From NCBI GenBank assembly GCA_030407085.1, contig CM059587.1, positions 106,227,501 to 106,291,500 of the forward strand: 64,000 nt of DNA, given 5' to 3'. Numbering within the stretch: position 1 is the first letter of the stretch; every line of letters starts with the position of its first letter. The stretch is from Trichopria drosophilae (Eukaryota; Arthropoda; Insecta; Hymenoptera; Diapriidae). The notes below the pieces were generated by a model. The model searched no databases and was not told the origin of the DNA. It was given only the letters and a program-made list of their open reading frames with translations. This document shows positions 50,001 through 60,213 of this stretch, in pieces. The translations under genes and the position numbers were made by a program.

Positions 50001-52870
50001 TCCTCCGAGTCCCTGCACTTTCTCAATGTACGGTGAAACCATGGACGGACTCAACCATTGTTGAGGCGTGGTTGAACGCGGAGTCATCACAATGGAAAAT
50101 CTTTGTAGCGAATCGCGTCGCTGAAATCCATACTCTGCTACCCAATGTATTATGGAGTCACGTGCCAGGAACAGAAAATCCCGCCGATCTGGCATCTCGA
50201 GGCGTCGCAGCCTCTGACCTCATCCACTCGTCCCTTTGGTGGCATGGCCCGGAATGGCTATGCAAACCTTCAACCGAATGGCCCGAGCTAAAACCTCAAG
50301 GGGTTGAGCCAGTCACTCTAGAGCGCAAGTCAACCATTCACCATGGTGCAGCTGAACCTGACCATACGGAGGCCATCTTTCGCAGATTCTCGTCTTGGCT
50401 TCGGTTATGCCGCACGTTAGCATATATCCTCAACCTGTCAAAACAATGGCAAGCTAAGAACGAACAAAAGACACCATTGGTGTTCTGTACCATGACCCTT
50501 GCTAAGGTTGCTCATCAGGTGTACACTCTACTACAGTCAAGAGCTTTCGATAGAGAATTGAGATTACTCAAAGGGAATGAGCCGTCCCTAGCTGGGTCAC
50601 GCCATTTGAAAACCGGTCAAGCGCTACCCAGAGATAGCCACTTGCGTCGTCTTTACCCATTTTTAGATAAGGCAGGTCTACTCAGGGTTGGTGGTCGCCT
50701 TGACTTGGCTCATCTCCCATACAACACTAAACACCCTATTATATTACCCGCTGGATACATCGCCCAATTATTAGCCTCTCACGCTCATGATCAATGCCTG
50801 CATGGAGGCATAACCCTCACACTTGGTACTATGCGCCAAGAAGTGTGGGTACTACAAGCTCGGAAAATAGTGAGATCGGTTATTACGCGATGCATCTCTT
50901 GTGCTCGACAAAGAGCCGAGGTCCCGTCTCAACTAATGGGTTCCTTGCCATCGGCCCGGATCAATCCACCCCCTCGCGCCTTCTCAGAATGTGGGGTCGA
51001 TTATGCCGGACCCGTCAAGGTTCGCTTGGCGGGCGGTCGTGGACACCGTTCGCAGTCAGCGTATATCGCATTATTCATTTGTATGGCCACGCGTGCAGTC
51101 CATTTAGAATTAGTCTCGGATTACACAACGCAGACATTCTTAGCTGCGTTTCAACGCTTCTATTCTCGTCGCGGATTACCAAGCGTGATATACAGCGACT
51201 GTGGTACCAACTTTGATGGTGCCGATCGAGAATTGCGCGCCGCGTATCGAGCAGCAATCGCATCCGACGATCTTCGGGCTCGGGTTGCATCAAACGGCGT
51301 GGATTGGAAGTTCATCCCTCCAGCTGCTCCCCACTTCGGTGGGTTGTGGGAGGCAGGGGTGCGCTCCATGAAACGTCACTTGAAACGTGTATTAGATCCA
51401 CACACTCCGACATTCGAAGAACTCGTCACGCTTCTATGTCGGGTGGAGGCGTGCTTAAATTCGCGACCGATAGCCCCTCTCAACGATGACGTGGAAAGTC
51501 TCGATACTTTGACTCCAGCGCACTTCTTGATCGGCGGACCGTTAGTGTCGAATGCAACACCACTTACCGTAGATTATTCGCGTAACCGAGTTACACGCTG
51601 GCGACATTATCAACAACTCTTGGAGCGATTCTGGACACAATGGTCCCGCGACTATGTCACGTCCTATCAACATCGCTCCAAGTGGTTGACCCCTTCAAGG
51701 TCGGTCTCTCCAGGGCAGATCGTATTGCTGCGCAACGATCACCTGCCTCCAGCTCAGTGGGACCTGGCTCGCATTCTCGAGTGTCATCCGGGACACGACG
51801 GTCGTGTTCGTGTGGTTACAATCCGCACCGCTTCAACAACATTAAAAAGGCCCATAACCAAACTGGCCTTACTTCCGATTGATCTCGAGGATGCGCCGCA
51901 GCCAGCGTCTCTCGACGACTCGTAGATGATAGTTTAAGTCAATATTATATTATAATATTATTGTAATTTAGGTACATACATGATTTGTTTGTTGCGATCA
52001 TGAAGTGTTATTACGATATTACATACCGCAAGGCGGGCGGTAATGTTCGCGTATCAATATTAAATATCGCGCCCTTTATGTTTCTCCGTTTCACCAGTTA
52101 TTATACTGACGCGTAAAGTCGCGAATATCGAGAACGATTTCCGGAAAAATCGGAGAGTCAGTTCGGATCGCTTTCCCCACGAGGTAGCACGCACGCCATT
52201 TTATAATAAGGTTACGGAAATAGTTAGTTGTACTGATTAGAGTTACTGACATAAATGTGCTAGATTACAGTTTGCATTTTTTTTTCTTGTGTTTACTCCA
52301 TCCTGGACCACGCACCCACAGCAACGGCGGTTGTACAAATGTAATTTGCTACGTTGACAATCCACACGCTAACAAGTACTTTTAATTACATAATAAATTG
52401 ACAGTGAACATTAAACAAATAGAGGATTTTTCGTTTTTATTCAGTATCTGAAAAACCTCTTTATGACTGAATTAAATTCTTTATTATAGTTGTAAATATA
52501 TGTTTACATTTTCAGAGTATGAAATTAAACTTCGAGGGCGTTGGTGACAAATGGTACATGCTTTCTAAAAGAAATGTGAGAGACTTGTTACCTATAATGA
52601 TACGATCAAATGATCTCCTTAAATTGACTGGGGGATCATATTTTCCACTTTCTCTTCATTCCTTTTGTCAAGTACGTATTTTTGAAAAGTAATATACGTC
52701 TTTGTTTTTTAGACCTTATAAAGCCTGTTTCATAAATGTGTCTTTATTACAATTTTTTTAAATATGTGATAATAATAAAAAATATGAAATTAAATACAAA
52801 CATGATATTTCAGATTTTGAAGACATCAGTTGGTTACATGTCAATGCTGATTGCACTCAAGAATAAGTGA
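41007..52870 (+). CDS. Odorant receptor, copy B (seven exons, 404 aa)
   Basis: Paralogue of OR-A with the same structure. Exons: 41007-41037, 41959-42219, 42503-42983, 44618-44717, 44804-44932, 52516-52671, 52814-52870. All splice sites are AG/GT, phases agree, and there is no internal stop. The protein starts MSKNDKLDSSEFEWAIGLNR and ends YMSMLIALKNK. Exon 3 keeps the LDWER segment missing in copy A. Scattered substitutions separate the copies (NAQT/NAET, SKRNV/SIRNV, SNDLL/SNHPL). Intron 5 is 7.6 kb because a same-strand BEL/Pao element sits in it, and intron 3 holds a MULE-type TIR element. Splicing across the retrotransposon, which has its own promoter and polyadenylation signals, may reduce or truncate the transcript. 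Ligand unknown. Confidence 0.88.
43090..44360. mobile_element. MULE-type TIR element lacking transposase, OR-B intron 3
   Basis: Orthologous to the element at 26115 in OR-A: same left end (cccgagtaaaaaaaacgatg) and same inner repeats up to ggaagtctattggtattccc. The transposase segment is absent, a separate MITE is inserted at 43664-43900, and the extreme right end (tttttactcggg) is missing. The right TIR is still recognisable at about 44275-44360 (ttgacatggtgttggccaag). Confidence 0.65.
43664..43900. mobile_element. Nested MITE in OR-B intron 3
   Basis: The ends cagaagttttattggcattt (from 43668) and the inverse caataaaacttctg (to 43896) form TIRs. Outer bases also pair weakly, with TA at both edges, so a TA duplication is possible. 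The internal gagcgatgtacttc / aatacatcgctcc blocks pair as well. Absent from unit A. Confidence 0.6.
45590..45920 (+). repeat. 5' LTR of the BEL/Pao element
   Basis: 331 bp, TGTTCGCG...GCTAACA. It should carry the promoter and transcription start of the element. No clear TATA box was picked out. Confidence 0.95.
45923..45940 (+). other. Candidate primer binding site
   Basis: tggcgatcctgccaggat begins with TGG, complementary to a tRNA CCA end, two bases after the 5' LTR. The priming tRNA was not identified. Confidence 0.6.
46607..51925 (+). CDS. BEL/Pao Gag-Pol polyprotein (1772 aa)
   Basis: A single intact frame encoding the whole element. In order: Gag region of the DUF1759 type (~134-290, KVPSIDLPRFNGEF); Cys/His zinc motifs (~352-400, including CQNCLSAYHKASNC); aspartic protease (LLDHGSTHTYI, Asp ~485); reverse transcriptase (VADIEKMF ~820, FFVDDGMIGS ~897); RNase H (HGFSDASAKAYA ~1074, TDSTIVEAW, NPADLASRG); integrase with a zinc-binding domain (HDQCLHGG ... 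CISCAR), core Asp in GVDYAGP, Asp in IYSDCGTNF and Glu in FGGLWEAG; and a DUF5641 tail (WRHYQQLLERFWTQWSRDY). The protease triplet is DHG rather than DTG/DSG, a possible weakness, although this position varies among BEL elements. Otherwise it looks competent. Host function: none. Confidence 0.95.
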   Translation: MVKTRTQGDPTDAYHEFMQLVALQNYEFGSLKRAAELLSSSQITYDQAVSRRSIVETKWQQMTARHEQMLLYNQLPSCSTEEYFSKDFIGTAEDLYSDTSAGLSSVIRLSAPASSASTRISGPAATAPVIPRQTKVPSIDLPRFNGEFLNWIGFRDHFSALIINDASIDPFSRLFYLKSCLQGDAAKLLANLTVTAENFEIGWKILTDRYENRRRLLQIYLSRLFSVKAVLHDGSPQELRKLLDEVQSSADALKKLDRPVQDDILVYLVTSKLDNGTRESWEFSLEGDEYATFEQLTKFLSAKIRSYEASACFQTASIQKISRASNAQARNKTVSAFPAQACRDDSHKQTKCVLCSDTHSLFKCAIFNGKTVSQRWDIVKMKNVCQNCLSAYHKASNCKSLRNCIQCGKRHHSLLHSDSSKSSTETGIANVAASTSSTASPNIEASYVQSHLSTPQVPSHVVLATAWVLVTAPSKRVIKLRCLLDHGSTHTYITRQIANDLRTKLYPTSTVVSGIVSGATGKVKQVIPISVSSTSDMSVAVATDALIMDSLTNYVPNFRHPISYWPHLRNIEFSDRYPTDDAPIHLIIGADLYAYVLRDGIIRGKPDEPVAINTIFGWVLSGHTDSTRDSSPNPTVHLHHSHAAEDLHSSLSRFWEIEEIPISCAQSETDIQCEKHFLETHSRDSDGRYVVRIPFKEPPPLDIGETKPRAIQCLHSMERRLATRPLEREAYSQFMREYQDLGHMRVASTITDMEPVYLPHHAVTKVSSSTTKTRVVFNASAVSTNGKSLNDLQYIGPSLQSDLPTLHMQWRLFRYVYVADIEKMFRQIRVDERDVIYQCIVWRDHPLKPIILFNLLTVTYGTKSAPYLAHRVLRQLAEDEGDDFPLGKEALLWAFFVDDGMIGSNTIEGAKAIRNELIQLLARGQFSLRKWVSNSTELLSDIDERNVGIACDKTLQADDSVKILGLAWHPSTDSYQFRFNEPSLKFEPTKRVILSHIARIFDPLGWISPVVITAKILMQQLWQCAVDWDDHLPAELASSWCTFYEALPTLTQLKIPRWLGTSPSATIEIHGFSDASAKAYAAVVYLRITDASGKCHTLLLTSKTRVAPLKQVTIPRLELCAAVLLARLLVHVLRVPALSQCTVKPWTDSTIVEAWLNAESSQWKIFVANRVAEIHTLLPNVLWSHVPGTENPADLASRGVAASDLIHSSLWWHGPEWLCKPSTEWPELKPQGVEPVTLERKSTIHHGAAEPDHTEAIFRRFSSWLRLCRTLAYILNLSKQWQAKNEQKTPLVFCTMTLAKVAHQVYTLLQSRAFDRELRLLKGNEPSLAGSRHLKTGQALPRDSHLRRLYPFLDKAGLLRVGGRLDLAHLPYNTKHPIILPAGYIAQLLASHAHDQCLHGGITLTLGTMRQEVWVLQARKIVRSVITRCISCARQRAEVPSQLMGSLPSARINPPPRAFSECGVDYAGPVKVRLAGGRGHRSQSAYIALFICMATRAVHLELVSDYTTQTFLAAFQRFYSRRGLPSVIYSDCGTNFDGADRELRAAYRAAIASDDLRARVASNGVDWKFIPPAAPHFGGLWEAGVRSMKRHLKRVLDPHTPTFEELVTLLCRVEACLNSRPIAPLNDDVESLDTLTPAHFLIGGPLVSNATPLTVDYSRNRVTRWRHYQQLLERFWTQWSRDYVTSYQHRSKWLTPSRSVSPGQIVLLRNDHLPPAQWDLARILECHPGHDGRVRVVTIRTASTTLKRPITKLALLPIDLEDAPQPASLDDS
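52028..52043 (+). other. Purine-rich tract before the 3' LTR
   Basis: caaggcgggcggtaa directly precedes the LTR and is the likely plus-strand primer. It is short and interrupted. Confidence 0.45.
52044..52374 (+). repeat. 3' LTR of the BEL/Pao element
   Basis: 331 bp, identical to the 5' LTR except at 52259 (G for T). It would supply the polyadenylation signal, placed inside OR-B intron 5. Confidence 0.95.
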
Positions 52871-53262
52871 AAAATCAATTATGGTTGCCGTTTCCGATAT
52901 ATAATATCCGTGACTCTGATTCTGAATGAAGATGCTGTTGAAAGATATATATTTTTACACTTTTTAGGTATGCTTGTACTTTCACTGTAAGATCGATATT
53001 TAAATTTCTTTAAAAAAACAGATTGTTATTTAAATTTCTGAATAGAATGGTTCCTGAATAGAAAATATGCGCAATATTAAGAAAAAAACGAAATAAAATA
53101 AACACAAAATATTTTTAATGAAAATTGAAAAAACAGAAAAATCAATTTGTTACATGTTCTAAATATTCTATTAATAGTATTAACTAATTTTAAGATTGAC
53201 ATCGAAACTGTACCATAAAAATGTCAATATAAACACTACGATAAATTGAAAAAAATCAGGAC

Positions 53263-53303
<41 letters not shown>

Positions 53304-53807
53304 TATATTCATTCAAATTTTAAATAATTTCGCGTTTAAATCGAATAATTGAATAATTAATTATATTTACTTTAACATGTGAGAGGTAAATGTAAGAGTT
53401 TTAATTATTCAATTAGGCCTGAACTTAGCAGTGAATTATTTATATTCATGTATATTTTCAGAATTATTTTAATTTTATTGGCTTTTATAGATTGTCTAAA
53501 TAATAAATGATGAATTTTAATCTTGAAAATTATAAATAAGAAAAATCATCATTCTAAATATATTTTAAAAACTTTTATGAGTCTCTGGGACTGCGAGAAG
53601 TTTACAATACAGACTTTTTACATCGCGTGTCAAATTACTTCCTAATTTAATCACCTTTGCTGACCATTTTTCCAAACCTGAATGTTCAAAGTACAGAGCA
53701 AGTTTATGAAAATACTGTTAATTGATCATATATCGATCTGATCATTAAAAACAAGTTAATTGCTCTTTCAGTGTGCACGCATCCTTAAAGCTAATTAATC
53801 TTTGCGA
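52871..53807. other. OR-B 3' flank
   Basis: Equivalent to unit A 30006-30960, with candidate AATAAA signals at about 53091 and a tetranucleotide microsatellite. Confidence 0.4.
53264..53304. repeat. (TGCG)n microsatellite
   Basis: About ten TGCG units. The unit A counterpart (about 30399-30418) is a mixed gtgtgtgcgcg tract, so this tract expanded in unit B after divergence. Confidence 0.95.
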
Positions 53808-54035
53808 TCAAATGTCCCAAAAGTGTCTCTGAAGTGTTTCTGCAGACACGTTGTGCAAGTATGCCTATTGAGATATAGACATATCCGAGACACTTGAGCC
53901 ATTTTATTCGATGGGGAACTTGGGCAACACCATCCTAAAACATTTGCGGCATCTCCAAAGCGACATTTCATACACTTTCGCGACACCTACAGAATGTCTC
54001 CTGCACACTTTTGGGATGCTTTCAGGAACCCTTCT
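53808..54035. mobile_element. MULE-type TIR fragment, unit B
   Basis: Counterpart of 30985-31190. It keeps a segment (attcgatggggaacttgggc) lost from the unit A fragment, and matches the left repeat of the elements at 26115 and 43090. Confidence 0.65.
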
Positions 54036-54351
54036 TTTATATTTTCAGGATAAGTTAATTCTAGTTATTTTAAATTAATGTTTTAAAATTCAACATTTTC
54101 ATTTATAATTACAAATACAACGAAATGTATATCGTTTGTAATAACTTGTTGTGTTCAGATTTTTTAACCATCAAGTTAGGGTGAGAAAATGGTAGAGCAT
54201 AATCAATGAAAAATGACACGAATACTACGGAGGGACTTGACCCTTAGTCATCAATTATACAAGTTTTGCATGATGAAAGGGTGGACATCTTTCACGTACG
54301 TATGCTTCTACTTATATTCTCAGTTAGATTTTAGGAAGGATACATTCCCCG

Positions 54352-55640
54352 CAAAGTAGTACCTTAAGTTAATCTGTTTTAAAACTGAAACGACGTTGTT
54401 GTACAATGAAGTGATGAATGTCGAAATTCGATACTTCGTGCAGACCTATGGTCTGGGTTGAAGTAATAACAGTCGTGAATTTGGCCATCCGAATGTGGCT
54501 GCTATCTTCAGAGCCAGTTCCTTATCATGTGCTAAAGAAAGCCAACCAATTCGAATCAGTGTAATCACCACACATATATCCTATGTAGGTCCATATATTA
54601 TGTCATTGTCCGGGATACCATGATTAAAGTCCATTGGATTGCGTTATGCAATTAAACTTCCCCACATTGTTCCGATATAAGAAAAAAAGGGGAGAGGGTA
54701 ACGCGTGGGTTAGAGTTACCTCGACAGAACTTTAACATGCTTATAAAACCGTTAATTTAATTTTGAACGACCAAACACTATATCCATACCAGTCGCTTCC
54801 CGAAGGTAACTCTATTTTGTTAGCAGATTTAACGGCGATGTGACATAATGAACGGATGTCGTGCTTGGCATGTTAAGCGTCTTAGGGGTTGCTAGCATGC
54901 CTCGTTCTAAAAGCTTGCTGTAATTGTAGTTCTCGCTGTTGGCCGCACTACTTTAGTACAACCAAAGTTGCTGGCTTGCGTTGATACTCATAATGGGTCT
55001 CACCTGCCTCGTGGCTATGGACGCCTCAACTTCGAGATGGACCAAAATTGGATTGCAGATGGTTATGATGCGATGTGAGGAGAACAACTAAGCTATCACA
55101 TTATTAATTTGGCTTTACAATTCGTATTGAATCGCAGCCCATTTTCTAGATATTTCTACTTGGAATCAGAGACCAACACAATCTGTTTTAACGTCATCAA
55201 GTAGTTTGACCATCAATATCTAAAAAACTAGAACCAATATGCTATTTTGACGGTCATAATTATACTTGACGACATCACGGACCTGATCGTTTGGTTTATG
55301 GTTTGGTTTGTTTGCTAACATTTATGTTCGAGAAACGACTCTCCGAACTGCGTAGTCAAGATGCGGTGTCAAATTCCTGCCGGTATGTTTCATGGTGGAG
55401 CGCTATGTCGGGCCATGTCCACTAGGCAGTAACCATTACTTATATTGGTTTCTGATGGTTAGAGATAACAAGGTTAGAACGATTCCTCTGAACTAACACG
55501 GAATTCTAGATAGTGTTGTTTTGAAAATGTGGTATTTGAGTTATTGTTCGACATTTGTCGTCATAACCAGCAGTCGTGGCACATATCAGCACTCAAATCT
55601 TAGCTAGTCCTGAAGAGAGGGTGTCATAAGACGCAAGACA
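54352..55640 (-). other. Unidentified decayed coding-like block, unit B
   Basis: Copy of the unit A block at 31523-32800. Relative to unit A it has an 8-nt insertion and a 2-nt deletion within the stretch matching the open minus-strand frame, so that frame is broken here. Protein not recognised. Confidence 0.35.
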
Positions 55641-55966
55641 GGTCCTTCTACCATTAGTAAGAGTCAATTCTGATAGGATTTTTCTGGCAGACTCCAAATA
55701 TGTACGCCAAAATATTGATTTGGACCTTATTTTTGCCAAAATTTAAGGTCAATGGGGTAAAAAATTGAGTGTTAGGAAATTTTTTTTTCTCGAAAACTAA
55801 TTTAAAAAAGTCGTCGGATATATTGAATCTGCCATTTTGCATTTCTTGATTTTTTTTGCATCGCATCTTGTAGTATACATGCAAAAAAATGTCGCATTTT
55901 TTACCCCTGTGATCTTCAATTTGGCCAGAAACTAGATCCGATTTTATTTTGGTGTACATATTTGCA

Positions 55967-57085
55967 TCGGTCCATGCAAAAAGGGCACTAAGTCCATTTT
56001 TGGGTAAATTGAGATAATGATAAATTCTTACTTTTTAGGCTCCGGTCTATCATTTGGCACTTATTTAAATTATTAATCTTCATTTCCTGATGTCCGATTT
56101 ATGCAAAAAGGGCCCTAAGTCCAGGACTTAAGTCCCTTTTTGCATAAATTGGAAGTGACATTTTTTATATCGCGTATTATTTACACTGAGAAAAAAATGT
56201 AGTAAAAGATAGTATTTAATACTAGGTACTTATTGCGGTAAAATATGTGCCAATAAATACATGTCGTATATTTTACAACTATAAATTGTCAAGATATGTT
56301 GTAGGATACGCGTTGTAGTTGTATACTATAAGAAATATATAAATATATAATCTAATACTATTACATAATAGCTGCAACTACACTGGCGAACAACTAATAC
56401 AGTACCAGTTTTGTATACTATCCATATTGATAAATATAGTTATGTTAACATATTCGAAAATCATGTTACCACAATGTTTAGTATTGAAATATTAAATATG
56501 AATAATTCAAACTTATTCGTATTAAGAGAGATTTGTTTACTGATTATTAATAAGTAATCGATGAATTTATCGGTAACGGTTTAGTGATTATTACACACAT
56601 ACTTACTGTATTTACAAATAACAATAATCTTTCGGAACTATTGTAATTTAACGTCGGTCTCTTACAATCGTGCGTATTTCATATTATATCTAGGGTTTCT
56701 ACAATTCCCTGATATAATGGCATACTGTTACTGATGAAAAAGATAATGAATTTAGTTCTTAATACACCGCAAAATGTAATTATACATTGTATTATACTTT
56801 TGCAAATAAATTAGTTAGCTGCGTTATAAAATTACTACTTTTTTTTCATCTTACTCGTGATTCATGCAAAAAGGGACCTAAGTCCACTGATATTTTTTAT
56901 AATTATTAAAAATCCTCTTTAACTTTAAGCATAGAACGATATTTGTACCATTGTATGTGCACAAAAACATTTCTATTAAATAATATTTTTATTTTTCATT
57001 CTGCAAGAAAAGTAAATCAGTTTTTTGCGTTTTCCCAACAATTATCTATATGGACTTAGTGTAACCCTTTTTGCATGGACCGATT
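55967..57085. mobile_element. 1.1-kb TIR element at the right end of unit B
   Basis: The left end atcggtccatgcaaaaaggg...cactaagtcca and the right end tggacttagtg...ccctttttgcatggaccgat are inverse copies. Additional gcaaaaaggg..ctaagtcc motifs occur inside at 56103-56147 (as a palindrome) and 56865-56886. No coding frame is present. A target duplication was not confidently found. Confidence 0.6.
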
Positions 57086-57822
57086 CATTTGTATTCTTGG
57101 GAAAAAATCCTATGAAAATTAACTGTTACTGATTGGATATCCACATTTTTGGGCTGTGAATAGATGCTCAAATTGCCTGAAATTGTATTTTTACCCCGTT
57201 GACCTTCAATATCTGAAAAAATTAGGGCCAATTCGACATTTTGGAGGGCATATTTCCTGGAGCAAAAGTCGCGCCAGAATCGACTCTCACGTAGAGAGCA
57301 ATATGAATATATTATTTTTGTTGGGCTGTTTTTCAATAGAAATCCGCAATACCGACCTACAATATTAAAAACTATCTTGATTCACATGTGCGCATACTTT
57401 TTTACATTTCTAACTATAGGAATTATAATACCAAAGAATAAGTTGTCTATTGATGCATATTGAGAACGAAAATGTTGAAGTATCACGGTACGTATATTTA
57501 GCAATGCTATTTATTTATTTATTTATTTATAAATGGACCAAAAGTCCTTTCAAATAATAATACAAAAAGTATAGAAATGCTTTCTTTTTTTCTATTATTG
57601 TCAGTTGATCCATCCAAGTTTCGTAACATTAATCATAAAATGTTTTACAAGTTTTCAGTAGAAACAGTCATGACTGATCAGACAGTACAGTGATGTTCAT
57701 TTCAAATTTGTATTTAGCAGAGGCCCTTAATTTGTTTCAATTTTAATTGGAATAATTCGTAATCTTTCATTTCATATAACTATAATAGATAATACAATAA
57801 TAATTAAAACATCTAGGCTTAA
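57086..57822. other. No gene; flank of the retrotransposon
   Basis: Contains a short TTTA repeat (about 57510-57531) and, near 57190, accccgttgaccttcaat, which resembles sequences at about 32920 and 55740. Otherwise nothing recognised. Confidence 0.4.
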
Positions 57823-60213
57823 TGCAGACACTCCAGGTATTGTAATCTTCACCGAGTTGTGCGACGAAGTCACACCTCAATCACAGGAGCGAGGAATTTC
57901 TCCTCGCCGGGCTGGGATGGAATTAACAACTATTGGTGGAAGAAGTTCACTTCTGTCCATCAACACCTACCCCGAATATTTACCTCTCATATAAATGGAG
58001 ACCAACCCATTCCGCACTGGCTGGTGGAGGGCCGAACGACACTGATCCCAAAATCGGGAGACTTGTCCGATCCAAAAAACCATAGACCGATCACGTGTCT
58101 CAATACGTTATACAAATTGTTCACTAACATCTTGAACGAACGTATTGAGAAATCCGTGAAACCGGTGTGGCAACGGATAGTAGAACAACGAGGCTGCAAA
58201 ATGGATGTATCCGGCTGCAAGGACAACTTGCTTTTCGACAGGTGTGTTTGTCAGGACGCAGTCCAGTACAAGCGTAACCTGTCGATAGCCTGTCTGGATT
58301 ACATGAAGGCGTATGACTCAACATCGCACGAGCTTTTAAGCCTGTTGCTCAAACGCCTTCATGTCCACCCAAACATAGTGAGAATTGTAGAAGACCTGAT
58401 GCCTCTTTGGAAAACACGCTTTGTCATGACATCGGGCAAGCGTAGAACCATGTCTAGACTGGTTCAATTCCAAAGAGGTGTCTATCAGGGAGATTCTCTG
58501 AGTCCTCTGCTCTTCTGCATCTCACTATTGCCTCTATCCGTTGCTCTCCGGAAATCTCAAGGGTACATGTGTGGACCGCCTGGTGAACGTGTACATAAGA
58601 TCACCCATCTTTTCTATATGGATGATCTTAAATTATACGCATCAGGCGAAGATCAATTACATCGATCTCTGAACATCGCCCTCACATACTCGAGAGATAT
58701 CGGTATGGAATTCGTATTGGACAAGTGTGCAGTCGTTCACTTGCACAGAGGAAGGTCAGGCTCCCATAACAACGATATGGAGCTCGTCAACGGAAATGTC
58801 ATCCGCCACCTTAGCGCCGAAGAAGCCTACACATACCTGGGCATACCTCAAAGGCATGTCCAGGATGTGCAGGCTGCTAAAACCACCATCATTAAGAAAT
58901 ACCGGCATATTCTTCGTCAGATCTGGTCATCAGAATTGACCGGGAGAAATAAGGTGGCAGCCACGAATATGTTGGCCGTATCACCAGTGCTCTATTCTTT
59001 TGGAGCACTGAAGTGGAACGTTGACGAGCTAAGAGATCTTGACCGAAGCACACGGAAGATGATTTGTATGCAACGCAGTTTGCATCCAAGATCTTCCGTG
59101 GAACGACTGTATTTGCGCCGAAATATGGGAGGTCGTGGCCTTTTAAGCCTGGAGTGTATGCATGACCGATTGGTCCTCGAAACAGCTTGCGACGTGATTA
59201 ATCGAACGGAGGATCCCCTGATGATGCTAGTACATCAGCATGAAATTTAGGGGAAGGGGGCGTTTTTGTACAACGAGGCGGAACGAGCGGCGCGAAACCT
59301 CGGTCTGGTTTTCAACGTTGGACGGAGTGGTGCACAGGAGGCTGAATCAGTCATCAATCTGTGCCCAGTGCGTCTCAGGGCTAACATACGGAAGGAACAA
59401 CTCCGTATGTTGGAGGGAAGGCATATCGACAAGCCGTTGCATGGACAATTCTTTCGAAATGTCCAACAACTTGGCTTGTCGGCAGAGATGACCTTCTCCT
59501 TCTTAAGATCAGCCGGCTTGAAATCCGAGACCGAGGGTTTTATCTTCGCATGCCAGGATGGGGTCATCAATACCTTAGCGTATCGCCAGAACATCTTACA
59601 CCAGGCGGTACAAAGTACGCTTTGTAGATTGTGTAGATGTCATGCTGAGACACTAATGCATCTTTTGGCAGCATGCCCAATATATGCAGTTTCAGCATAC
59701 ATCGAACGTCACAATGCGGCTCTTCGAGTGCTGTATTACCATCTTCGCAGCACTTATGGTATTGATGCAACCCCAGTTTTGCCGTATGTCCCCACTGATA
59801 TTGAATCCGTTGTCGGGAATGAGTCGTGCCGAATATACTGGAATTACTCATTCCCGACGAGCAGGCAAATATCAGCCAATAAGCCTGACATCGTCCTTGT
59901 TGACTTCGATGACAAATCCATTTTCGTCATCGAGTTTTCTGCACCAGCAGAAACAAATATAGCCAGCAAAGAGGACGAAAAACGGATGAAATATCAGGAA
60001 CTCCTGTTCGAGATTCGCAAGCTGTATCGAGGATTCAAAATCAAGCTCGTCGTGCTGATAATTGGAGTGCTGGGAGGAATGAGACCAACTTTCCTCCAAA
60101 ACATCAAAAGCATTCCGGCCTGTCGAGAACATGCAAATTCCATCGCAGGCCGAATGCAGAAAGCAGTGCTGCTGGGATCTCTCCGTCTACTGAGGTCACA
60201 CGAGATCCTGTAA
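57823..60213 (+). pseudogene. R4/Dong-type non-LTR retrotransposon ORF, 5'-truncated, one stop
   Basis: A single frame from 57823 to 60213 interrupted only by TAG at 59248-59250; both sides are in the same phase. It encodes a reverse transcriptase starting at SSPGWDGINN, with TLIPKSGDLSDPKNHRPITC, CLNTLYKLFTNIL, GVYQGDSLSPLLFC and FYMDDLKLYA (catalytic DD at 58621-58626). The typical GKGAFLYNEAERAARNLG stretch follows the stop. Next come a CCHC motif (CRLCRCHAETLMHLLAAC) and a restriction-like endonuclease (KPDIVLVDFDDKSIFVIEF). This RT-CCHC-endonuclease order defines the R2/R4/NeSL-like group, and the RT motifs look closest to R4/Dong. The N-terminal DNA-binding part is missing. An AT-rich 3' region with TAA runs follows. 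Confidence 0.85.

Larger units (their letters stand above)
45590..52374 (+). mobile_element. Full-length BEL/Pao LTR retrotransposon
   Basis: 6785-bp element with 331-bp LTRs, a primer-binding-site candidate, one long polyprotein frame and a purine-rich tract before the 3' LTR. It is flanked by agtac at 45585-45589 and 52375-52379. Unit A has the single pre-insertion agtac at 29498-29502. The LTRs differ by one base (45805 T, 52259 G). Together these show a young insertion that postdates separation of the two units. It lies in intron 5 of OR-B in sense orientation. Confidence 0.95.
35088..55888. repeat. Segmental duplication unit B (carries OR-B)
   Basis: Direct copy of unit A, same order. 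Without the 6.8-kb BEL/Pao insertion it is about 14 kb. Unit-B-only features are that insertion, about 39055-39525, a ~40-bp insert near 40052, an inverted duplication at 37330-37391 and a small insert near 35199-35255. It lacks the foldback block and the MULE transposase segment of unit A. The unit then continues into the TIR element at 55967. Confidence 0.9.
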
